Notes under the pieces: model-generated
What the model was told of the DNA's origin: nothing
The model's input: the letters and a program-made list of their open reading frames with translations, nothing else
Databases searched by the model: none
Part shown: positions 7,690 to 14,212 of the stretch, one piece after another
Position numbering within the stretch: position 1 is the first letter of the stretch
Layout: every line of letters begins with the position of its first letter
Origin: Prevotella sp.
GTDB lineage: Bacteria; Bacteroidota; Bacteroidia; Bacteroidales; Bacteroidaceae
Direction: 5' to 3'
DNA: 29,404 bases
Assembly (NCBI GenBank): GCA_021204605.1
Contig: JAJPZD010000010.1
Span: 1-29,404 of the forward strand
Position numbers and translations under genes: made by a program

Positions 7690-8919
7690 ATGAAAACAAC
7701 ATCAAAAAATCACATCTTTTTGGCTCTTGCAATGCTGCTTGCGCCAATCGGCGCCAGCGCACAGGAGGTTACCGTTGCGGTAACGAACCCTGATAATGTG
7801 CAGCGTCAAGAACTCATCAGCGTGGATGCGCAGGAAGTATATACCAAACTTGGAATAGACAAGGGTGATGCAATCATCGTGAAGAATGCTTTGGAACAGG
7901 AGGTGGCATACCAGATTACTTACGATGGACAACTGCTTATCGATGCTGCCGTCCGTCCGAAAGGTACTGCTGAGTTCACTATCCAGAAAGGAACACCGAA
8001 ACAGATGAAAGTGGCTGTATGTGGGAAAATGTACCCAGAGCGCGTGGACGACGTGGCATGGGAAAACGACCGCACTGCCTACCGCCTTTATGGACCGGCA
8101 TTGCAGCGCACGGGGGAGCGTGCCTTCGGTATCGACGTGTGGTGCAAGAATACACCAGACCTTGAGGTTGACAAGAGGTATCACACTGAATTATCCAACC
8201 ATGCCAAGATAGAGGAGCTCAAGGCCGCAGGCAAGGATGACGAGGCTTTTGACGTGGAGGTGGCTACAACCTACCATTTCGACCACGGCTACGGACTTGA
8301 CTGCTACAAAGTGGGGCCTTCGCTTGGTTGCGGAACTCCCGCTTTGGTTGATGACAATGGCATCGTGCTGCCTTATTGCTACAACAAATACGAGATTTTG
8401 GACAACGGCCCATTGCGTTTCACCGTTTTGTTGGAATACAACCCGTTCACATACGGCAGCGATGACAACGTGGTGGAGCACCGCCTTATCAGTCTTGACA
8501 AGGGCAGCAACTTCAACAAGATGACTGTCTGGTTCGACGGCTTGTCAAAGCCGGCTGACATGGTGGCAGGGGTGGTCATCCACACAGAGGACACCGAGAG
8601 CGTTGCCTACGGGGATGACTATGTGGTTTATGCCGACCCGACGGAAGTGCCGGAGAAGCAGAATTTCCAGATTTATGTCGGTGTGCTCTTCCCCAACGGC
8701 GTAACAGAGACAAAGGGCATTATGTGTGAGACTCCAGAGAACGGTATCGCCGGTCATGGCGTCGGCATGAGAACATATCAGCCAGGCGAGAAATACACTT
8801 ACTATTTCGGTTCGGCTTGGAGTAAAAACGACGTCCGCACTTTCAACGAGTGGAAACTGCGCTCCACAGAGACCCTAAGCGCATTGAAACAACCGATGAT
8901 ATGCCAAATTAAGAATTAA
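7690..8919 (+). CDS. DUF4861 family exported protein, probably pectin-related
   Basis: The 409-residue product has a signal peptide (1-24, cleavage ASA-QE) followed by a single all-beta DUF4861 domain. Recognisable family segments are VAWENDRTAYRLYGPAL (about 120-136), GIDVWCKNTPDL (about 147-158), YHFDHGYGLDCYKVGPSLGCG (about 196-216) and the C-terminal TYYFGSAWSK. DUF4861 proteins are common in Bacteroidetes loci for pectin, often next to GH105 or GH28 enzymes, and are thought to be carbohydrate-active, but I do not know an established reaction. It lies 28 bases after the beta-helix gene and just before a strong terminator, so it is the last gene of that unit. The product is expected in the periplasm or on the surface. 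Confidence 0.8.
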   Translation: MKTTSKNHIFLALAMLLAPIGASAQEVTVAVTNPDNVQRQELISVDAQEVYTKLGIDKGDAIIVKNALEQEVAYQITYDGQLLIDAAVRPKGTAEFTIQKGTPKQMKVAVCGKMYPERVDDVAWENDRTAYRLYGPALQRTGERAFGIDVWCKNTPDLEVDKRYHTELSNHAKIEELKAAGKDDEAFDVEVATTYHFDHGYGLDCYKVGPSLGCGTPALVDDNGIVLPYCYNKYEILDNGPLRFTVLLEYNPFTYGSDDNVVEHRLISLDKGSNFNKMTVWFDGLSKPADMVAGVVIHTEDTESVAYGDDYVVYADPTEVPEKQNFQIYVGVLFPNGVTETKGIMCETPENGIAGHGVGMRTYQPGEKYTYYFGSAWSKNDVRTFNEWKLRSTETLSALKQPMICQIKN

Positions 8920-8941
8920 TAATACATTTCTGATATACCCC

Positions 8942-8976
8942 AAAAGAGGTGCGGCAACATGTCGCACCTCTTTTTT
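8942..8976 (+). terminator. Rho-independent terminator after the DUF4861 gene
   Basis: A 12-bp perfect stem, AAAAGAGGTGCG (8942-8953) with CGCACCTCTTTT (8963-8974), a 9-base loop and a T run to 8976. It closes the plus-strand unit 22 bases after the stop. Confidence 0.9.
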
Positions 8977-9013
8977 CTTGCATAATGCTTTTTCTTGCAT
9001 TTTTTTTCTTGCA
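8971..9013 (+). repeat. Three direct copies of TTTTTCTTGCA
   Basis: The motif ends at 8982, 8999 and 9013, starting inside the terminator T run. Related motifs occur at 27782-27793 (inverted) and 27872-27881 beside asnA. Function unknown. Confidence 0.55.
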
Positions 9014-9029
9014 CATTATTAAAGTGGAC

Positions 9030-9058
9030 TTGAATCATAAAGTAAAAAAATACTTTTG
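9030..9058 (+). promoter_or_regulatory. Promoter of the DNA methylase gene
   Basis: TTG at 9030-9032 and TACTTTTG at 9051-9058 with an 18-base spacer match the Bacteroidetes promoter. The leader would be about 70 bases. A second -7-like box, TAATTTTG, lies at 9102-9109 and could be an alternative start. Confidence 0.6.
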
Positions 9059-9135
9059 TAAATGTGGGGTATCAATAATCATCAAATTGGAGAATAATTT
9101 GTAATTTTGTATTTTGAATAATAAATGAAAATAAG

Positions 9136-10950
9136 ATGATAGACATCCTGAAAAATGATATCAGCGAGAATGAATTGCTGGAGTTTGACGGAGAACTCCT
9201 GAGAATACTCCTTGCCGATAGGACAACCAACAGGAATATTATTTGGGGAACGGATGACTATCAGGAATATGGATATGGTTTCAGCAAGACTGACACGATA
9301 GATATCGATAAGATTACCGGAAATGAGTATGGGCGATTGATAATGGCCCGCTCGATGAAATCTAAAGAACAGCAAAAAACACGCACACAGGAAAAGGCAG
9401 AAGTTTTCACGCCCTCATGGTTATGCAACAAGCAGAATAATTTAGCTGACGTATCATTTTTCGGAAAAGAGGCTACTTTCAACGTAGAAACAGAATTTGG
9501 CTGGCGTGTAAATCCTGAAAAAGTAGAGTTCCCGCAAGGCAAGTCGTGGCAAGACTATGTACTTAACAGCGTTCTTGAAATCACATGCGGAGAGGCTCCG
9601 TATCTTGTCAGCAGATATGACACTACCACAGGAAAGAGAATAGCGATAAACGAAAGGATAGGACTTTTAGACAGAAAATTCCGAGTTATAAGTGAGAATG
9701 TCGTAATTGGTGAAGAATGGCTTGAATGGTCAATCAAGGCGATAAAACATGTTTACGGATTTGAACTACAGGGAGACAGCCTTGTTATAGCCCGTGAAAA
9801 CGTATTCTTTACTTTCATCGATTACTATTATCAGCGTTTTTCGAAAATTCCGGATAAAACTTTATTAAGAGAGGTCGCGGAGATAATCTCATGGAACTTG
9901 TGGCAAATGGATGGTCTAAGCATGACTGTACCTTATTGCAGGAATATGAATTTCGGTTATGTGATAGGCAATCCTCCTTATCAGGACCAGGGTGGAGCTG
10001 GTGGAAACAACGATGCGCCGATATACCAGCGTTTCTGCAATATTGCAGACAGGGTAACGTCTGGAGTTTCGTCATTGGTGATCAAGGCGGGCTGGTTTTC
10101 AGCAGGCAGGGAAAACCTTCTTGGAGATTTCCGGCGTGATATGTTGACATCACGCCAGGTGAGGCGTTTGGTGACGTATGCCAACAGCCATGATATTTTT
10201 AAAAATGTCGAGATAAAGGGAGGCATTTGTTATTATATCAAGGACAAGTCGTATTCCGGTGATTGCAAATACACTCTTATGAGAGATGGAAAAGGAATAA
10301 ACTGCATGAGAGACTTGTCGGATTTTGACATCTTGATACGGGAGCCCATACTCAATGACATTGTCAAGAAGGTGCATGAAAAGGCAGTTGAGGACGATGT
10401 GGAATTTGTAGATACTATTATATCGTCAGATACACCGTTTGGCATTCCGTCCAATCCGAGATCGAGCAAGAAAAATCCATTTAAGGTGTATGAGACGAAA
10501 GACGAAGACCACGGTGTGCTTTTGTTCCATATCGAGAAACTGCATAGAAAGATAGAATACTGTAGCAAGAAACAAGTGAGGAAGAATGTGCAGGACATAA
10601 AATATGACAAGGTGTTCGTGCCATGCTCCGGCGGTTCCGGTGATGATAAGATGGTTATTGGAGTTCCGGAATTAGCACCAGCCAATTCGGTTTGTTCACA
10701 GTCGTATTTATATGCGAAATTTGCATCTGCAAAAGAGGCAAGTAATTTTCTGGCATATATGAAGACAAAGTTCTTCAGGATATTGGTGTCTGCGGTGAAG
10801 ATCACACAGGCGTGTCCGAAGAAGGCGTATAGGTTTGTGCCTATGCAGGATTGCAGTAAACCATGGACAGACGTGGATTTATATGCTAAGTATGGTCTTA
10901 CAAATGAGGAAATAGATTATATTGAAAACAAGCTGGATGTAATGGAATAA
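9136..10950 (+). CDS. N6-adenine DNA methyltransferase, Eco57I/type IIG-like
   Basis: The 604-residue protein contains the amino-methylase motif IV NPPYQ at 279-283, the DNA adenine-N6 catalytic signature. An upstream FTPSWLCNKQNN segment at 91-102 is typical of type I/IIG methylases and marks the start of the SAM-binding region; ITCGEAPYLVSRYD at about 149-162 occupies the motif I position. The C-terminal part (about 400-604), ending WTDVDLYAKYGLTNEEIDYIE, resembles target-recognition and end regions of Eco57I-type enzymes. I see no convincing PD-(D/E)XK nuclease motif, and no partner nuclease lies next to it, so it may be an orphan methylase or the modification half of a decayed system. It is visibly more AT-rich than its neighbours, stands alone between a terminator and a convergent operon, and looks horizontally acquired. 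Confidence 0.85.
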   Translation: MIDILKNDISENELLEFDGELLRILLADRTTNRNIIWGTDDYQEYGYGFSKTDTIDIDKITGNEYGRLIMARSMKSKEQQKTRTQEKAEVFTPSWLCNKQNNLADVSFFGKEATFNVETEFGWRVNPEKVEFPQGKSWQDYVLNSVLEITCGEAPYLVSRYDTTTGKRIAINERIGLLDRKFRVISENVVIGEEWLEWSIKAIKHVYGFELQGDSLVIARENVFFTFIDYYYQRFSKIPDKTLLREVAEIISWNLWQMDGLSMTVPYCRNMNFGYVIGNPPYQDQGGAGGNNDAPIYQRFCNIADRVTSGVSSLVIKAGWFSAGRENLLGDFRRDMLTSRQVRRLVTYANSHDIFKNVEIKGGICYYIKDKSYSGDCKYTLMRDGKGINCMRDLSDFDILIREPILNDIVKKVHEKAVEDDVEFVDTIISSDTPFGIPSNPRSSKKNPFKVYETKDEDHGVLLFHIEKLHRKIEYCSKKQVRKNVQDIKYDKVFVPCSGGSGDDKMVIGVPELAPANSVCSQSYLYAKFASAKEASNFLAYMKTKFFRILVSAVKITQACPKKAYRFVPMQDCSKPWTDVDLYAKYGLTNEEIDYIENKLDVME

Positions 10951-11023
10951 ATATTAATAAAACTTTATAAAAATCCGTACAACAGATACTTGTGGCGTTT
11001 GTTAGGAAATTCTCATATATTTT

Positions 11024-13696
11024 TCATTTAACACCGAAGTCTGCTTGCTGTTGGTTGACCTCCTCAAGAGTGCGGCGGCGTTCCTCCTCTGTCATTTTTG
11101 GTGTCCCGATGTCAGTAGGGGATGGGGAATTTGCCGAAGTTGCGTTTTTTGAAGGCAATTCAGTGTAGCACAGAGGTAAGGTGGAGGGAATGCTGCGGAT
11201 TACGAGGGTGTCTGGTTCCGGTGCATAGATACCATCATAATAGGAGCGGGCGGTGATAGTTATGTCTCCTGGTGTGGTGGTTGACTGCAACAGCATAGGT
11301 GCGGAGCCCCATTCCACTCTGCGCGGGTTCGCCATAATGTCAGTGCCTTCACCTATTATTGTGCCCTCGCCATCAACGGTGAAGAATATGTTGTCGGATG
11401 CGAGTCTCTTTACATTGCCCTCATCGTCGGTTATCTCTGCCACAATCACGATGAAATCGCTGCCGTCTGCCGTGAGAGGCTTGCCGAGACTGTCGGCATA
11501 AAGACGTATCTTAGTGGAGCGGCGTGAAGGCATCTTCTTCTGTGATGTCACAACCTCGCCATTGCGTATTCCCTCCGCAAGGAGAGACACACGCTGCCAG
11601 TCACGCTGCTTGTAACTGTACTCGCGGGCTTTCCAGAAGTCCCAGAATCCCTTGAACACCACGGGAGTGCAAGGAATGCCATCAGGGTCGTGTACTACGG
11701 GCAAGGTCTGCGTAATGTCTCCATCGAAGGCTGTGAGCCGCACGCTGTCGCAGTTGGAGAACACTACCACATTGCTATCGGAGAACTGTGTCATCTCATT
11801 GGCGATGAACACCATCGGTTCAGAGTCGGTCACCTGTGAGCGGAACATCTCGAAGGCGTATTTCTTCTGCCGGAAAGCATCATAGATACCCCCATAATAA
11901 GGGTCGGGATGATAACCGCGCTGGTGGTCGAAGGGATGCCACTGGCAACCGCCGATGAACTGCCTCTGACCATGAAACATCGTGCCGTAGGTGTCGCAAA
12001 GGGAGAGTGCGGCAAGGAGCATGGGCTTTTCACCCCAGACGCGTGCGGCACGGTTGAGGCAATTGTGGGCATACCAATCATCCACCATCTCACCGAACTC
12101 GCGTGTGAATATGCACTTGTCATCGGGGAGAGTGCCATTGCCGATATTCTCAGGCCAGTCGTACAGTACGTCGTAGTTGTCCATCACCCCTTCCGACTGC
12201 GAGTCTGCTACGGCAAGCGGTCTGCCAGGATAGGGAAACTCCTCACGGGTGATATTCAAAGCATCGATGGCGAAGTCTCCAGGATAGCGTGTCTCGTTGA
12301 GAATCGGCTCCCACAGCAGCACACAAGGGTGGTTGCGGTCACGGCGGATTATAGTGCGGGTGTTGTCGTGAACACGCTCTGCGAACTGTGGGTCTTTGTT
12401 CCAGTACTGCCAGCCAGGTGTGGGTACGATGACGAATAGTCCAAGTTCATCGCAGGCATCCATGAAAGTCGGGTCCATGGGGTAGTGGGCGCAGCGAACA
12501 ATCATCATGCCGGCATCCTTGAGACGCTTGGCATCGCGCCACTGCTGTGAGTTGGGCAACGCATTGCCGACGTATGCGAAGTCTTGATGGCGGTTGCCTC
12601 CGATCATCTGGTGATAGGGCTTGCCGTTGAGCCAGAAACCGTCCTTGCCACGGAACTCGGCATTGCGGATGCCCATGCGCACCATGCCGCCGTCAACTAT
12701 CTTGCCGCCCTGCTGCACTGTTATCTCCACGTGGTAGAGATAAGGCGATTCGGGAGACCATAAGTGAGGATTTTTTAGAGTCGTTCTAAGATATGCGGTC
12801 GCGGTATCGCCGGGAGCTATGCCCATGGATTTCTTTAATGTCGCTACGGTGCTGCCGAGAGTGTCTTTTATTACGGCTATAACGGCTGGAGAAGACGGCG
12901 TTTCAGTACCGTTGTTGATTTCTACGTTGATGAAAACGTCTGCCGAGCTTTCAGAGATATTGTCATAGTGCAGGAACACGCCACCACCGGCTATTTTGTG
13001 ACTCTCCACTGCATCTGTGATTGATATTGGCGACTTGCCGATTAGCCACACATCGCGGTAAATGCCACCATGATAGCAGAAGTCGAGTGCCGACTGCTTC
13101 TTGCCAGGTGGAAATGTCTTGTCATCACTGTTGTCGGTCATCACGGCAATAAGACAGGAATCGCCGGCGGAAATGCCGAGAGAGGAAAGGTCAATGCTGA
13201 TTGGTGTATAGCCACCGAGGTGCTCACATACGAGGTTGCCGTTGACATAAACACGCTGTTTGCCCATTATTCCCTCGAAATGAAGGGTGATATTTTTCCC
13301 TTGCATTTCGGAGGGAACCACGAAATGCTTGCGATACCAGGCGATACCCTGATAGTTGCGTGAGCCGCTCGCCTCCGAAGGCATTAGCTTTACGGAGTGT
13401 GGAACATTCACTATTTGCCAATCGGTGTCGTTATAATCAGTCGCTGCCGCTCCATCAATATCACCGAGGTGGAAACGCCAGCCGGGAGATGCGCTAAAAA
13501 CGACACGACCGCTATTCTCAATGGGATAAAGGCCAGCTATGGATGGTGTTGAGTTAAGAGTTAAGAGATAAGAGTTAAGAGTTCGTTCTTGCTTGGCTCC
13601 TTGCTTATATGCATTAACTCTTGACAATTTTTTTGCTGTGTCTGCACTTGTGCTTATTGCACATAATATAAAAAGGAAAACTATTAATCGTTTCAT
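11024..13696 (-). CDS. Glycoside hydrolase family 2 enzyme, secreted
   Basis: The 890-residue GH2 enzyme has a signal peptide (1-18). Domains in order are a sugar-binding jelly roll (about 65-220; GIAWYRKHFVVP, YVNGNLVCEHLGGY), an Ig-like domain (about 225-345) and a TIM barrel (about 350-640). Expected catalytic residues are present: acid/base Glu468 in WEPILNET (462-469) and nucleophile Glu533 in REFGE; NRHQDFAYVGNALP (368-381) is the usual loop. A C-terminal beta-domain extends to about 840, followed by a Ser/Pro/Thr-rich tail. Retaining beta-galactosidase, beta-glucuronidase and alpha-L-arabinopyranosidase activities all occur in GH2; the neighbours point to pectin side chains. Residues 38-49 (RTLNSYLLTLNS) are encoded by a heptanucleotide array rather than by family sequence. 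The start overlaps the stop of the four-helix-bundle gene (ATGA). It is the last gene of the cluster. Confidence 0.9.
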   Translation of the reverse strand: MKRLIVFLFILCAISTSADTAKKLSRVNAYKQGAKQERTLNSYLLTLNSTPSIAGLYPIENSGRVVFSASPGWRFHLGDIDGAAATDYNDTDWQIVNVPHSVKLMPSEASGSRNYQGIAWYRKHFVVPSEMQGKNITLHFEGIMGKQRVYVNGNLVCEHLGGYTPISIDLSSLGISAGDSCLIAVMTDNSDDKTFPPGKKQSALDFCYHGGIYRDVWLIGKSPISITDAVESHKIAGGGVFLHYDNISESSADVFINVEINNGTETPSSPAVIAVIKDTLGSTVATLKKSMGIAPGDTATAYLRTTLKNPHLWSPESPYLYHVEITVQQGGKIVDGGMVRMGIRNAEFRGKDGFWLNGKPYHQMIGGNRHQDFAYVGNALPNSQQWRDAKRLKDAGMMIVRCAHYPMDPTFMDACDELGLFVIVPTPGWQYWNKDPQFAERVHDNTRTIIRRDRNHPCVLLWEPILNETRYPGDFAIDALNITREEFPYPGRPLAVADSQSEGVMDNYDVLYDWPENIGNGTLPDDKCIFTREFGEMVDDWYAHNCLNRAARVWGEKPMLLAALSLCDTYGTMFHGQRQFIGGCQWHPFDHQRGYHPDPYYGGIYDAFRQKKYAFEMFRSQVTDSEPMVFIANEMTQFSDSNVVVFSNCDSVRLTAFDGDITQTLPVVHDPDGIPCTPVVFKGFWDFWKAREYSYKQRDWQRVSLLAEGIRNGEVVTSQKKMPSRRSTKIRLYADSLGKPLTADGSDFIVIVAEITDDEGNVKRLASDNIFFTVDGEGTIIGEGTDIMANPRRVEWGSAPMLLQSTTTPGDITITARSYYDGIYAPEPDTLVIRSIPSTLPLCYTELPSKNATSANSPSPTDIGTPKMTEEERRRTLEEVNQQQADFGVK
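13551..13584 (-). repeat. Heptanucleotide array (GAGTTAA)n inside GH2, left arm of inverted repeat
   Basis: Plus strand: GAGTTAA, GAGTTAA, GAGATAA, GAGTTAA, GAGTTC. Bases 13552-13584 are the exact reverse complement of 14180-14212, including the single variant unit. It is translated in GH2 as residues 38-49; the variant unit supplies TAT (Tyr43) where a regular unit would give the stop TAA. A CTTGCTTG stretch follows on the inner side, as at the other arm. Confidence 0.9.
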
Positions 13697-14079
13697 TTTC
13701 TTGATTTTGTTTGGGTTTCTTTTAAATCATTTTCCTTGGTTGTTTTGATAATTTTGACAAGTATGCTGATTATTACATCATTGTCACGGAATATGGAGGT
13801 GTACTCCTCGTTAGTAAGGTATTTGGCAACATGAAGTGTTGTTAGCCAATGTTCTGTCTCATTGGCTTCTTTCAATGCAATACTCATCTTACTGATGAAA
13901 TCTGCTTTGCTCTGTGCAAACCGTGCTTCGGCTAAGTTTGCCCCGATACTTGTACCACTCCGAAATACTTGATCCAAAATTTCCTTTCCTTTCTTGTCGA
14001 TTTTTTTATTCTGTAAGTAGTCAATCATCTTGATGAGACGTTTGATGAATTTAGCCGTCTTGTCGGAAATGATGCTCAT
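13693..14079 (-). CDS. Four-helix-bundle protein (S23 / 23S rRNA intervening-sequence family)
   Basis: The 128-residue protein shows the S23/four-helix-bundle signature: FIKRLIKMIDYLQNKKID (about 11-28), ILDQVFRSGTSIGANLAEARFAQSKADFISKMSIALKEANETEHWL (about 34-79) and a last helix at about 89-114. The family was first seen inside intervening sequences of Leptospira 23S rRNA genes; relatives include Avd, an accessory protein of diversity-generating retroelements that binds nucleic acid and reverse transcriptase. No rRNA or reverse transcriptase is present here. It sits between the GH78 and GH2 genes and is bracketed by 33-bp perfect inverted heptanucleotide arrays. Its stop overlaps the GH2 start by 4 bases, so it is translated with GH2. 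A carbohydrate role is unlikely; it is probably cargo or an accessory of a small mobile element. Confidence 0.9.
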   Translation of the reverse strand: MSIISDKTAKFIKRLIKMIDYLQNKKIDKKGKEILDQVFRSGTSIGANLAEARFAQSKADFISKMSIALKEANETEHWLTTLHVAKYLTNEEYTSIFRDNDVIISILVKIIKTTKENDLKETQTKSRK

Positions 14080-14179
14080 AATTATTTACTGAAATTTAAT
14101 GCCGTATTATATATTCTGTGTTAACATATTTCCACTTATTAATGTCAAAAACAAGTCAAGCAAAGTCTCAAGCAAGAGA

Positions 14180-14212
14180 GAACTCTTAACTCTTATCTCT
14201 TAACTCTTAACT
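14180..14212 (-). repeat. Heptanucleotide array (AACTCTT)n at the GH78 stop, right arm of inverted repeat
   Basis: Plus strand: AACTCTT, AACTCTT, ATCTCTT, AACTCTT, AAC. It is a 33-base perfect inverted copy of 13552-13584. On the minus strand it supplies the stop codon of the GH78 fusion gene (TAA at 14207-14209). Inner-side sequence CTTGCTTG...TTGCTT (minus strand, about 14153-14175) partly matches the other arm. Confidence 0.9.

Larger units (their letters stand above)
13551..14212. mobile_element. Candidate four-helix-bundle cassette bounded by 33-bp inverted repeats
   Basis: About 660 bases contain one four-helix-bundle gene and the first ~37 codons of GH2 between perfect inverted heptad arrays. 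The similarity continues inward for about 22 bases with several mismatches (CTTGCTTG, then TTGCTT). No transposase and no clear target-site duplication (outer flanks GGTGTT and TGCCGG) are seen, so mobility or inversion is an inference from symmetry alone. Confidence 0.4.

Noticed and set aside
13693..14079. 23S rRNA intervening sequence
   Set aside because: The protein belongs to the family found in such sequences, but no rRNA sequence flanks it; it lies between two hydrolase genes.
13693..14079. Diversity-generating retroelement accessory gene (avd)
   Set aside because: The fold is related, but no reverse transcriptase, template repeat or variable repeat is visible in the window.
13551..14212. 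CRISPR array
   Set aside because: The repeats are 7-base tandem units in short blocks, without the 25-40-base repeats, unique spacers or cas genes of a CRISPR locus.
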